This document shows positions 8,687-16,392 of a stretch of DNA of 64,000 nt, one piece after another (the stretch's first letter is position 1; each line of letters starts with the position of its first letter). The stretch is taken from positions 128,632 through 192,631 of the forward strand of contig JAPPNK010000020.1 of the NCBI GenBank assembly GCA_028818695.1, written 5' to 3'. Under the pieces are notes generated by a model, which saw only the letters and a list, made by a program, of their open reading frames with translations, was not told the DNA's origin and ran no database searches. The position numbers were made by a program, and so were the translations under genes. This DNA is from Candidatus Poribacteria bacterium. GTDB taxonomy: Bacteria > Poribacteria > WGA-4E > GCA-2687025.

Positions 8687-8722
8687 GTTCAAAAAATGGT
8701 CAGCGCTGTCCATTTATTGAAC
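8687..8722. promoter_or_regulatory. 36-bp near-perfect palindrome in the ackA/tonB divergent region
   Basis: The outer arms GTTCAAAAAATGG (8687-8699) and CCATTTATTGAAC (8710-8722) pair with one mismatch. The centre contains the perfect palindrome CAGCGCTG. Only two position pairs in 36 bases fail to match. The right arm ends in TTGAAC (8717-8722), which with CATGAT (8740-8745, 17-base spacing) could be the promoter of the downstream TonB-like gene; a further -10-like TATACT lies at 8755-8760. An operator is more likely than a terminator because no T-run follows on either strand. Confidence 0.55.
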
Positions 8723-8816
8723 AGTCAGGTGTAGCGAAACATGATGACATGCGTTATACTATATGATAGAGTCCGAAAACTGTATATCTGCCAGACTCGC
8801 ATGTGAAGGAGTTGAG

Positions 8817-9620
8817 ATGCTTACTCCCAAGAGAAAACAACAGACATCGCGGGCGTTTCTTGTTGCGATAGTTGTGCATGTCGGTATCGCGGCTGCGCTG
8901 ACGGCTATTGTGGTCGACGAACATCTTCAAGAGATCAACGAAGACACCGACATCAAAGTCAAAGTGGATCCTCCGACGAAGCGGGGTCCAGTTGTTCGGC
9001 GGGACAAGATTGAGCGCGATCCCATCGTGTTGAAGACTCGCGATGTGAACCTGAAAACGCCGGATGTGAACACAAACCGGCCGGGGATTCGCACAGACAT
9101 CCAGGTTCCGTCCGGCTCCTCGGATCTGATTCAGGGTCCTTCTGGGATTCCGGACATTCCGCCGACCGTCGCTCTTCCGAAGAACCCCAATATCGGATCC
9201 GTCAATATCGGTCCGGCGAAAGTCGACAACCCTCGACCGATAGACACCCCGCCCCCGAAGACAAATATAAAAACGCCTGGTCTCACGACCCTCGTTGAGG
9301 GGAATACACCCCCAGAGGAAAGAGAGGTCAAGGTGGACGAGGACTGGTACGCCAAGGTTCAAAAGAAGATTCTGGGGAAGCAGAAATACCCCACTTTCGC
9401 GCTGACTGCCAACCTTGAAGGGGAAACGAAGATTCGGTTCGTTTTGAAACGGGACGGAACGCTCGTTTCAAGAGAAGTCGCGGTGTCATCCGGGCATCCG
9501 TCTCTCGACAACGCGGCTTTGCAGTCCGTCAAAAATGCGGCGCCGTTTCCGCCGTTTCCAATTGCGCAAAAGGGGGACGAAGCTACGCTTGTCGTTCCCA
9601 TTGTTTTCGAACTCCAATAA
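8817..9620 (+). CDS. TonB family protein (energy transducer C-terminal domain)
   Basis: A 267-residue protein with one N-terminal membrane segment (AFLVAIVVHVGIAAALTAIVV), a long Pro/Lys/Asp/Thr-rich periplasmic linker and a C-terminal TonB domain (WYAKVQKKIL, ETKIRFVLKRDGTLVSREV, HPSLDNAALQSVKNAAPFPP). TonB proteins couple the proton motive force to outer-membrane transport or related envelope functions. The ATG at 8817 is chosen because AAGGAG lies 5 bases upstream; an in-frame ATG at 8763 lacks such a site. ExbB/ExbD genes are not nearby. The gene pairs with the following secreted repeat protein. Confidence 0.85.
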   Translation: MLTPKRKQQTSRAFLVAIVVHVGIAAALTAIVVDEHLQEINEDTDIKVKVDPPTKRGPVVRRDKIERDPIVLKTRDVNLKTPDVNTNRPGIRTDIQVPSGSSDLIQGPSGIPDIPPTVALPKNPNIGSVNIGPAKVDNPRPIDTPPPKTNIKTPGLTTLVEGNTPPEEREVKVDEDWYAKVQKKILGKQKYPTFALTANLEGETKIRFVLKRDGTLVSREVAVSSGHPSLDNAALQSVKNAAPFPPFPIAQKGDEATLVVPIVFELQ

Positions 9621-9656
9621 CCTGCGCCGGACGAGGCCGCGGGGAAAGGAATCAGT

Positions 9657-10766
9657 ATGCTTAAACGGTTCGCAGCTGTCGCCGCTGTTCTCTTCATGGC
9701 AGCGGCAGCAGCGACAGCGGAGATCCCCGAGGCCGATCTGAACGCGGTTGAAGCCTCCATCGACAAAGCCCTAGAGTGGCTTGCTGAACAGAGAGACGAG
9801 AACGGGGCATGGCGCTCCGAATACGGCCCTGGCATTACGGGGCTGGTTGCGACGGCATTCCTGAACCATCCTGGGGGCAAATACAACGCAAACAGCCCTG
9901 AAGTTAAGTCGGCGCTGGACTGGATGATCAAACTGCAGCGGGAAGACGGTTCTATCTACGACCCGAATTCGCAGCTTCCGCTCCCAAATTACAACACCTC
10001 AACTGCGTTGATGGCGATCTCCGCGGCCGACGGTCCGAAGTACGCTGAAGCGGCAAAAAAAGCGCAGCAGTACCTCATCAGGTCGCAAACGGATGAAGGC
10101 GAAGGGGCGGCGCCCGAGGACTCCAACTACGGCGGCATCGGATACGGCAGCGATCCGGATGTGCGCGATCTATCGAACTTGAACATCGCGCTTCAAGCGC
10201 TGAAAGCGAGCGGAACGCCCGAAGATGCGGAGGTCTTTGACAACGCCATCATGTTCCTGTCGAGGCTGCAGAACAACAGTGAAACGAACGACCAGGAATG
10301 GGCGGGCGACGACGGCGGCTTTGTGTATTCGCCCGGCGTCAGCAAAGCGGGTGAAGACGAGCTTGGACGCCCCCGCTCCTACGCGACGATGACCTACGCG
10401 GGGCTGCTCAGCTTCATCTATGCGGATGTCGACCGGGAAGACGCCCGCGTTCAAGCCGCATATGAATGGATACGCGAACACTGGAGCCTGGACGAAAATT
10501 ATCCGATCGGGAAACAGGGGCTGTATTACGGCTACCACACGATGTCCAAGGCTCTTGCCGCGTACGGCGAGAAGCTGCTCAAAACCGCAGACGGCGAAAC
10601 GATCAACTGGTACGCCGAACTTTCCGGACACCTCATGGAGATGCAGACCGAGGAAGGGTCCTGGCCTCCAAACGAAGCGGACCGATGGTTTGAGGGCGAT
10701 CCTATTCTTGTGACGGCCTACTCTCTGTTGGCGCTGGAGGCGGGCTATCCAAAAGAAGAAGAGTAA
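9657..10766 (+). CDS. Secreted prenyltransferase/squalene-cyclase repeat protein
   Basis: A 369-residue protein with a signal peptide (ending near ATAE, residue 22) and alpha-alpha barrel repeats of the terpene cyclase / prenyltransferase type. These are ALEWLAEQRDENGAW, ALDWMIKLQREDGSIYD, AQQYLIRSQ, AIMFLSRLQ, AYEWIREHWSLDENYP and HLMEMQTEEGSW. The usual QW-like spacing is present, but the DxDD acid motif of squalene-hopene cyclases is absent. A structural or binding role in the periplasm is therefore more likely than cyclisation. Such proteins are common in Planctomycetes-like genomes. The start is supported by GGAAAGGA upstream. It follows the TonB-like gene by 36 bases. Confidence 0.82.
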   Translation: MLKRFAAVAAVLFMAAAAATAEIPEADLNAVEASIDKALEWLAEQRDENGAWRSEYGPGITGLVATAFLNHPGGKYNANSPEVKSALDWMIKLQREDGSIYDPNSQLPLPNYNTSTALMAISAADGPKYAEAAKKAQQYLIRSQTDEGEGAAPEDSNYGGIGYGSDPDVRDLSNLNIALQALKASGTPEDAEVFDNAIMFLSRLQNNSETNDQEWAGDDGGFVYSPGVSKAGEDELGRPRSYATMTYAGLLSFIYADVDREDARVQAAYEWIREHWSLDENYPIGKQGLYYGYHTMSKALAAYGEKLLKTADGETINWYAELSGHLMEMQTEEGSWPPNEADRWFEGDPILVTAYSLLALEAGYPKEEE

Positions 10767-10782
10767 AACCGCCCATGCCGCC

Positions 10783-11652
10783 CTGCTTCTAACGGCGGCG
10801 CTCTGGAGCCTGAACGGGCCGCTCATCAAACTCCTGGACGCTCAAGGCGGCGGTCTGGACGCAATCGCCATTGCGTTCTACCGCTCGCTTTTGGGCGGTT
10901 TATGCTTCGCGCCGATAGGTTGGCGGCGCCGGCGGTCGCTTCGCCGCGCGAAACCGATTTGGACAGCTGCGTCCGTTCTCATGTTCACGGCGATGACCTC
11001 CACCCTTGTCGCCGCGATGACGATGACCACCGCGGCAAACGCAATCATTCTTCAATACACGGCTCCCGTATGGGTGGCTGTCCTGTCTCCATTTTTATTG
11101 AAGGAACGCATGCGCACGACCGAAGCGGCAGCGATGACCGCCGCGATGATGGGCGTCGCGGTTCTCTTTTTTGGGAACCCGGTCTCGCACCGGTCGGCGA
11201 TGTTTGTCGCTCTTTTAAGCGGCCTCTTCTTTGGCTTGCTGCTCATCGCGCTGCGGGCGCTTCGGCATACGGATCCGTTCGCTGTCGTCGCGCTCAACAC
11301 GCTCGGCTCCGCGCTGTTGATGGCGCCGGCAGTGTTCTTTTTCGGCTCGTTTGCGTTCACGCCCGCTCAATTTGGGCTGCTCATTCTGCTTGGATTTCTC
11401 CAATTTAGCCTGCCGTATGCGATCTACTCCTGGGCGTCAAGGCGGATCAAGGCGCACCGAGCGTCTCTCATCGTCCTGATGGAGGCGGTCTTCACGCCTA
11501 CGATGACATTTCTGACGGTCGGTGAAACGTTTCCGCTTGCGACATCGGTCGGCGGCGTTTTTATCGTTGCCGGCGCGGCTTCGGCGCTCTTTACCATCAA
11601 AGAAACGGATGAAATTGCCATAGATCACCCGCACCTTGACCATGGCGATTGA
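10783..11652 (+). CDS. EamA/DMT-family transporter
   Basis: An inner-membrane exporter of the drug/metabolite transporter superfamily with two EamA halves and about ten helices. The N-terminal helix reads LLLTAALWSLNGPLIK, and GERMRT/WASRRIKAH-type loops mark the repeats. The first in-frame ATG (10891) would delete this helix, yet the coding signal clearly continues upstream. The frame is open from 10714. The only conventional alternative start is CTG at 10783; the positively charged stretch before it (QKKKSKT) could also belong to the protein if a rare codon is used. An ATG at 10775 is in another frame and stops after five codons, so a sequencing frameshift near 10778 is possible. Substrate unknown. 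Confidence 0.78.
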   Translation: MLLTAALWSLNGPLIKLLDAQGGGLDAIAIAFYRSLLGGLCFAPIGWRRRRSLRRAKPIWTAASVLMFTAMTSTLVAAMTMTTAANAIILQYTAPVWVAVLSPFLLKERMRTTEAAAMTAAMMGVAVLFFGNPVSHRSAMFVALLSGLFFGLLLIALRALRHTDPFAVVALNTLGSALLMAPAVFFFGSFAFTPAQFGLLILLGFLQFSLPYAIYSWASRRIKAHRASLIVLMEAVFTPTMTFLTVGETFPLATSVGGVFIVAGAASALFTIKETDEIAIDHPHLDHGD

Positions 11653-11688
11653 GGACGGGCGGGGGGGCGGCTCTTTCGTCATGACGCG

Positions 11689-11708
11689 CCCACTTTAAGC
11701 ATGAGGTC
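11689..11708. repeat. Solo copy of the mobile-element terminal repeat
   Basis: CCCACTTTAAGCATGAGGTC matches the right end of the element near 57.5 kb (57515-57535) at 19 of 21 aligned positions with one gap. No second end is visible here, so it looks like a remnant. Confidence 0.45.
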
Positions 11709-11718
11709 GGAGGGCGTA

Positions 11719-11746
11719 TTGACAATCTAAGCGTATGAAGTATCAT
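11719..11746 (+). promoter_or_regulatory. Sigma70-like promoter of argC
   Basis: A perfect TTGACA (11719-11724) and TATCAT (11741-11746) with 16-base spacing lie just upstream of a strong ribosome-binding site (TAGGAGG, 11757-11763) and the argC ATG. Confidence 0.7.
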
Positions 11747-11752
11747 ACTTCA
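11736..11752. promoter_or_regulatory. Operator-like palindrome overlapping the argC -10 box
   Basis: TGAAGTATCATACTTCA is a perfect 17-base palindrome around a central C and covers the -10 hexamer. A repressor site is likely. It begins and ends TGAA/TTCA like an ArgR half-site, but its centre and length do not fit the standard 18-bp ARG box, so the regulator is unknown. Confidence 0.55.
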
Positions 11753-11772
11753 ACGATAGGAGGAACGCCCCC

Positions 11773-12816
11773 ATGAAAATCGCTGTCGTCGGAGCGACCA
11801 GTTATACCAGCATTGAGCTGATACGCCTCCTCGCCGCGCATCCAGGCGGGATCGAACTTGAAGCGCTCACCTCGCGCACCGAGGCGGGGCGGTCCATCGT
11901 CAGCTTTGCCCCAAATCTGCGCGGATACTGCGATTTGACTTTAGAAAAGACCGCCGTTGAGACGCTGCAGGGGCGCGTCGACGCGGCTGTACTCGCCGTC
12001 CCGCACCGCGCCGCGATGGAATATGTTCCTGCGCTGCTGAAGGAAAGCGTCCGCGTCCTAGATTTCAGCGCCGACTACCGCCTCAAAGACGCGGAGACGT
12101 ATGAGAGCTGGTACGCCGCCGAACACACAAGTCCCGAGCTGCTTTCGTCCGCCGTGTACGGTCTGCCCGAGCTGTACCGCCAAAAGATTGCAGGCGCCGA
12201 CCTTGTCGCCAACCCTGGATGTTATCCGACGAGCGCGGTCTTCGCGCTTCTCCCTGCTGTTGAGGAGCGGATCATCGATGACAGCGCCATCGTCATCGAT
12301 TCGAAGTCGGGGCTGTCGGGGGCGGGGCGCAAGCTGAATGAAAAGACGCTGTTTTCCGCGCGGCAAGAAAATGTCGCCGCATACGGCATCGCGTCGCACC
12401 GCCACACGCCCGAAATGGAGCAGGAACTGCAAGCCGCCGCCGGCAATCCCGACCTGCGCGTCGGATTCACGCCGCATTATATGCCGATGACGCGCGGCAT
12501 TCTGACGGCGGCATACGCGCCTTTGACGCGCCCGATCGCTCTGGACGAGCTCCATGCGGTTTATGAGCGGCGCTATGCAGACGAGCCGTTTATACAGACG
12601 CTCCCGCCTGGGGAGTCCGCCGAAACAAAGGCGGTCTACGGCAGCAACAACGTCCATGTCGGCGTTGCCGTCGATGAGCGGGTGAATAGGTTGATCGTCA
12701 CATGCGCGCTGGACAACCTCGGCAAAGGAGCCGCCGGCGCCGCGCTGCAGAACCTGAACCTGATGGCGGGGCTGGACGAGACAGCGGGGCTGCGCTTCCC
12801 TGGCGTCATGCCGTAG
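11773..12816 (+). CDS. argC: N-acetyl-gamma-glutamyl-phosphate reductase
   Basis: Third step of arginine (ornithine) synthesis: NADPH-dependent reduction of N-acetylglutamyl phosphate to the semialdehyde. The 347-residue length is normal for ArgC. The Rossmann motif VVGATSYTS is at 5-13, the catalytic cysteine is Cys150 in NPGCYPT, and the histidine loop is ASHRHTPEME. The motif KSGLSGAGRK and C-terminal VNRLIVTCALDNLGKGAAGAA are typical. It stands alone from other arg genes, with its own promoter and operator-like palindrome, and is followed after 12 bases by the methyltransferase gene. Confidence 0.96.
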   Translation: MKIAVVGATSYTSIELIRLLAAHPGGIELEALTSRTEAGRSIVSFAPNLRGYCDLTLEKTAVETLQGRVDAAVLAVPHRAAMEYVPALLKESVRVLDFSADYRLKDAETYESWYAAEHTSPELLSSAVYGLPELYRQKIAGADLVANPGCYPTSAVFALLPAVEERIIDDSAIVIDSKSGLSGAGRKLNEKTLFSARQENVAAYGIASHRHTPEMEQELQAAAGNPDLRVGFTPHYMPMTRGILTAAYAPLTRPIALDELHAVYERRYADEPFIQTLPPGESAETKAVYGSNNVHVGVAVDERVNRLIVTCALDNLGKGAAGAALQNLNLMAGLDETAGLRFPGVMP

Positions 12817-12828
12817 AAAGGTCGCAGG

Positions 12829-14031
12829 ATGAACCTGAAAAATCGGACGCTTTTTATCGCCGACAATTTGGACATCATGCGCGGGATCGATTCTGAAAGC
12901 GTCGACCTGATCTACCTTGACCCGCCCTTCAACTCGAAGCGGGAGTATAAGGCGCCGATCGGATCGCCCGCTGAAGGCGCGACATTCAAAGACATCTGGA
13001 CAGACGAGGACGTCAAGGAAGAGTGGCGCGGGGAAATCGCGGCGCGGCATCAAGACCTATATCAAGTCATTAAAGCGGCTGGCGCGCTCTACGATCAATC
13101 GATGTCGATCTACATGACGGCGATGTCCATCCGTCTTTTTGAAATGAAGCGCATCTTGAAAAAGACGGGAAGCGTCTATCTCCATTGCGATCCGACAGCG
13201 AGCCATTATCTGAAAATCTGCATGGACAGCATCTTCGGAAAATCCAGTTTCCAGAATGAAATCGCATGGGGTTACCGTACAGGCGGCGTGAGTAAAAAAC
13301 GCTGGCCTCGAAAGCATGACACGCTTCTGTTCTATGCAAATTCGAACGCTTACCGCCATCTGCCTCCAAAGGAAAGAATTTACTACGAGAAGCCGTTTTT
13401 CTCCCAAAACCAAGACGATGAGGGGCGTCACTACGCTGACGTCTATGTTAGAGACGTTTGGGACGACATTAAGCCGATTATCAACACATCCAAAGAACGC
13501 ACAGGCTGGCCGACGCAGAAGCCGTTGGCGCTGCTGGAGCGCATTATCAAAGCCTCCTCCAATGAGGGCGATCTTGTGTTGGATCCGTTCTGCGGATGCG
13601 CTACCGCTTGCGTCGCCGCGGAGCGTCTGGGGCGACGTTGGGTCGGAATTGACATCTCTCCGAGCGCAGAAGTGATCACGAAATACCGGCTGGACGAGGC
13701 GCGGCATAACCTGGAAGGGACGCAGACCTTCGATCCAGAAGCGGACGTGATCGTCCTGCGCGAACCGCCGAAACGTACCGACATTCAGATTCCGAAGCCG
13801 ATTGAACATAAACCGGCTCTCTACGGCAAACAGGACGGCTACTGCAACGGGTGCGGCATCCATTTTCCGTACCGCAACATGACGATTGACCATATCCGCC
13901 CGCGCGCTAGAGGCGGCGCCGACACAGTCGACAACCTGCAGCTGCTGTGCCACGCCTGCAATGCGACCAAAGGGACTGGGACGCAGGAGGAGCTGATAGC
14001 GAAGTTGCGCGAGCGCGGCGTTATCGAATAA
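12829..14031 (+). CDS. DNA methyltransferase fused to a C-terminal HNH endonuclease
   Basis: A 400-residue protein. Residues 1-300 form a beta-class N4/N6 amino-methyltransferase: motif IV LDPPFNS comes first (31-34), an HCDPTASHYLK block near 123, and the AdoMet motif I LDPFCGCATACVAAERLGRRWVGIDI follows at 252-275. Residues about 335-390 form an HNH domain with a zinc knuckle (CNGCG and CHACN), IDHIRPRARGG and the N of DNLQLLCHACN. Methylation and DNA cleavage may thus be in one chain, as in a compact restriction-modification enzyme. The target sequence is unknown and no separate specificity domain is obvious. It starts 12 bases after argC; the next gene is an AT-rich orphan. Confidence 0.9.
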   Translation: MNLKNRTLFIADNLDIMRGIDSESVDLIYLDPPFNSKREYKAPIGSPAEGATFKDIWTDEDVKEEWRGEIAARHQDLYQVIKAAGALYDQSMSIYMTAMSIRLFEMKRILKKTGSVYLHCDPTASHYLKICMDSIFGKSSFQNEIAWGYRTGGVSKKRWPRKHDTLLFYANSNAYRHLPPKERIYYEKPFFSQNQDDEGRHYADVYVRDVWDDIKPIINTSKERTGWPTQKPLALLERIIKASSNEGDLVLDPFCGCATACVAAERLGRRWVGIDISPSAEVITKYRLDEARHNLEGTQTFDPEADVIVLREPPKRTDIQIPKPIEHKPALYGKQDGYCNGCGIHFPYRNMTIDHIRPRARGGADTVDNLQLLCHACNATKGTGTQEELIAKLRERGVIE

Positions 14032-14035
14032 AAAT

Positions 14036-14041
14036 TTGACA
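14036..14041 (+). promoter_or_regulatory. Possible -35 element before the AT-rich orphan
   Basis: TTGACA follows the methyltransferase stop directly. The best -10-like hexamer, TATATT at 14065-14070, is 23 bases away, which is too far for a normal sigma70 promoter; at 17 bases only CATGTT is found. The 135-base gap otherwise holds no recognisable feature. Confidence 0.25.
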
Positions 14042-14166
14042 CCGAACTATGAGCATGGCATGTTTATATTCACTCGCTCATGGATATGCTGGGTCGCAAG
14101 AAAAATTCAAGGCGCGCGTTGCCTGCTAAACTAAGCCGACGCGCAACAGTAAGGAAGGAAGTTCAC

Positions 14167-14652
14167 ATGTCCCGCAACGATGTTGAAATTCAATTGGCTA
14201 ACGGACACAATATTATTTTTGAGGTGTTGGATCAGAAATTTAATATAACCCCACACGATATACATATAAATAATGTTACTGAAAAAACATCTGATCTAGC
14301 AAGGATATATTATAATTCTGTCGATATGTATAACGATAACTTTATAGGGCAGATACTTGAAATAACAAAGCAGTATGGTAACCCCGTCACTGTTCAATTT
14401 TGGATGAAATTGCTTGTTCCTGAGGGGAATGGAGATCTTCCCATCGAACAAGGAGATCAGATTTCGATTAGGATGGCCCAGAGTCGTTTGTCAGCAGAAG
14501 TGCTAGACGTATCATCTCAAGAAATCGATTCTGTTGATTCTCGAAGTTTGAAACTAGAATTTAAAAATTTCAGAGGAAGTCCAAAAAGGGACTTTTCCTC
14601 TACGGGTTCCATCAAGATAACCAAGATAACCCTAGCCCCACATAACCTTTGA
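14167..14652 (+). CDS. Hypothetical protein encoded by an AT-rich gene
   Basis: I do not recognise this 161-residue protein. It has no signal peptide or membrane segment and reads as a mixed alpha/beta or beta-rich soluble domain (VEIQLANGHNIIFEVLDQKF, then VTVQFWMKLLVPEGNGDLP, then LKLEFKNF and IKITKITLAP). Base composition is strikingly richer in A+T than all neighbours, with codons such as ATA, AAT and TTT, which suggests recent transfer. The ATG at 14167 is chosen because AAGGAAGG lies 8 bases upstream; the frame extends to 14080 without such a site. It directly follows the methyltransferase-HNH gene, so a linked defence role is possible but unproven. Confidence 0.75.
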   Translation: MSRNDVEIQLANGHNIIFEVLDQKFNITPHDIHINNVTEKTSDLARIYYNSVDMYNDNFIGQILEITKQYGNPVTVQFWMKLLVPEGNGDLPIEQGDQISIRMAQSRLSAEVLDVSSQEIDSVDSRSLKLEFKNFRGSPKRDFSSTGSIKITKITLAPHNL

Positions 14653-14711
14653 GGCTAGCGCCCCCGCCCTCTTTGCGCTAAAATGTGCCTATCGCAAGTT
14701 GAGGGCAAAAC

Positions 14712-15656
14712 GTGAACATCCTTGTCCGCGGCGCATTCTATCGCCAATTTGAACGGCGGCTCAAAAAGGCGGCGCCGAACGCCCGCTTCATCCCTTTTGA
14801 AGACCGCGCGGAGATGCTGGAGCTGCTCCCAAAAGCGGACGCGCTCTACGGCGGCTCCCCGCGCGAGGACATGCTGGACCGCTGCGCCAAACTGCGCTGG
14901 ATCCACATGCGCAGCGCCGGCGTCGACCGCTACTTTCCCCAAGAGCTCGCCAAGCGCGGCATTGCGCTCACGAACGGAAGCGGTGCCTACGACATCCCCA
15001 TCGCCGAGCATGTGTTTGCGATGGCTCTCGCCCTCACCCGCCGAATACATCTTTACATACGCAACCAGATTGAGAAGCGGTGGGAGCGCGGCGAAACGCC
15101 CGCCGACCTGTACGGCAAAAACCTCGGCATATACGGGATGGGTTCCATCGGAACGCGCGTCGCGCAGATTGGAGCCGCCTTTGGAATGAAAGCGTACGGC
15201 GTCGCCCGCCGCGGACGCTCAAAGCCCGACTTTGCCGAAGCGCTGTGGACGCCCGATCGTTTAGACGAGCTGCTGGGCATGTCCGATCTGTTTGTCGTCT
15301 GCCTTCCGCTGACGAACGCGACGCGCAATTGCATCGGCGCGCGCGAGTTTGGGTTGATGAAGTCGACGGCGCTTTTCTTCAACATCGGGCGCGGCGCGAC
15401 GGTGAACGCGCCCGCCTTGACGCGCGCCTTGACCGAGGGGCAGATCGCCGGCGCGGGGCTGGATGTGACGAACCCCGAACCGCTGCCCGTAGAAAGCCCG
15501 CTGTGGAACATGCCGAACGTTGTTTTGACGCCGCATGTCTCCGGCTCATCTGCCGTCTCGGCGGCGCGGGGGGAAGAGATCGCTATTGAAAATATACGCC
15601 GCTTCGCCGCCGGCGAACCGCTTTTGAATGTTGTCGACCCGCAGCATGGCTACTAA
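14712..15656 (+). CDS. D-isomer specific 2-hydroxyacid dehydrogenase
   Basis: A 314-residue NAD(P)-dependent dehydrogenase of the GyaR/SerA/GhrA fold. The nucleotide-binding motif GIYGMGSIG is near 140-148. Catalytic-region motifs follow: VCLPLTNATRN, NIGRGATVNAPAL and, with the Arg/Glu/His triad region, LDVTNPEPLP and LTPHVSG. The N-terminal catalytic half is divergent, so the substrate is uncertain. The start is GTG with GAGG 7 bases upstream. It leads a tight same-strand group with the creatininase-like, PhyH and GNAT genes. Confidence 0.88.
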   Translation: MNILVRGAFYRQFERRLKKAAPNARFIPFEDRAEMLELLPKADALYGGSPREDMLDRCAKLRWIHMRSAGVDRYFPQELAKRGIALTNGSGAYDIPIAEHVFAMALALTRRIHLYIRNQIEKRWERGETPADLYGKNLGIYGMGSIGTRVAQIGAAFGMKAYGVARRGRSKPDFAEALWTPDRLDELLGMSDLFVVCLPLTNATRNCIGAREFGLMKSTALFFNIGRGATVNAPALTRALTEGQIAGAGLDVTNPEPLPVESPLWNMPNVVLTPHVSGSSAVSAARGEEIAIENIRRFAAGEPLLNVVDPQHGY

Positions 15657-15680
15657 CGCGGACACACGGAAAGGACGCCT

Positions 15681-16391
15681 ATGGAACCGCGCATCGTGCG
15701 GCTTGAACAGCTGACCCGAAAAGAGGCTTGGGAGCGCATCCAGTCGGGAGTTGTGAAACTCGCCGTCATACCGACCGGGAGCATAGAGCAGCATCTAACA
15801 CACTTGGCGATGATACATGATATTCAGTCGGCATGTATGGTTGCCGAAGATGTTGCCGAGCGGGTTTATCCGTCGGCTCTTGTCGCCGTTCCGATCAACG
15901 CCGGCATCTCGGAGCATCATATGGAGTTTCGATTCGGCTCCATTACGATGAAACCCCCCGCCTTTCAAGCGGCGCTCTGGGACGCCTGCGACAGCTTCAT
16001 CCGACATGGCATCGAAAACATCCTTATTCTGAACGGACACGGCGGCAACATCGCCCCGATGGAAGGCTCCGTCAACCAGTACCGGCGCTATTTTCAAAAG
16101 AACATCCATTTCCGCTCCTACTGGGACTTTGTGCCGAAAGAGGCGGCAAACCGCTGGCTTGACACGAAGAGCGTCCCAGGACACGCGCAGGAGTATGAGA
16201 CCTCCATGGCGCTCTATATGTTTCCCGAAAACGCGCGCATGGATGAGATCGCCCATTCGGACGACGCAGGCGTTCGGGCGGCGACGGCAGAAAAAGGCGA
16301 GGCGCTGTATAACGCCATGATCGAACCGCTGACCGAGTTTGTGAAAGCGATCATCGACGGGCGGGAGCAAGCCGAACTGACGGGGCTTTAA
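15681..16391 (+). CDS. Creatininase family amidohydrolase
   Basis: A 236-residue metal-dependent amidohydrolase of the creatinine amidohydrolase / MftE / ArfB-like family. The metal ligands are visible: Glu36 and His38 (PTGSIEQHL), His46 and Asp47 (MIHDI), and the signature ILNGHGGN near 116-123, plus a distal Glu in QEYETS. Many members hydrolyse cyclic amides or formamides, and true creatinine hydrolysis cannot be assumed. The start has GGAAAGGA upstream, and the stop is one base from the next start. Confidence 0.88.
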   Translation: MEPRIVRLEQLTRKEAWERIQSGVVKLAVIPTGSIEQHLTHLAMIHDIQSACMVAEDVAERVYPSALVAVPINAGISEHHMEFRFGSITMKPPAFQAALWDACDSFIRHGIENILILNGHGGNIAPMEGSVNQYRRYFQKNIHFRSYWDFVPKEAANRWLDTKSVPGHAQEYETSMALYMFPENARMDEIAHSDDAGVRAATAEKGEALYNAMIEPLTEFVKAIIDGREQAELTGL

Positions 16392-16392
16392 A

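Noticed and set aside
14656-14680. Possible terminator after the AT-rich orphan (TAGCGC...GCGCTA)
   Set aside because: The stem is 6 bases with a 13-base loop and no T-run, so it is weak as a terminator.
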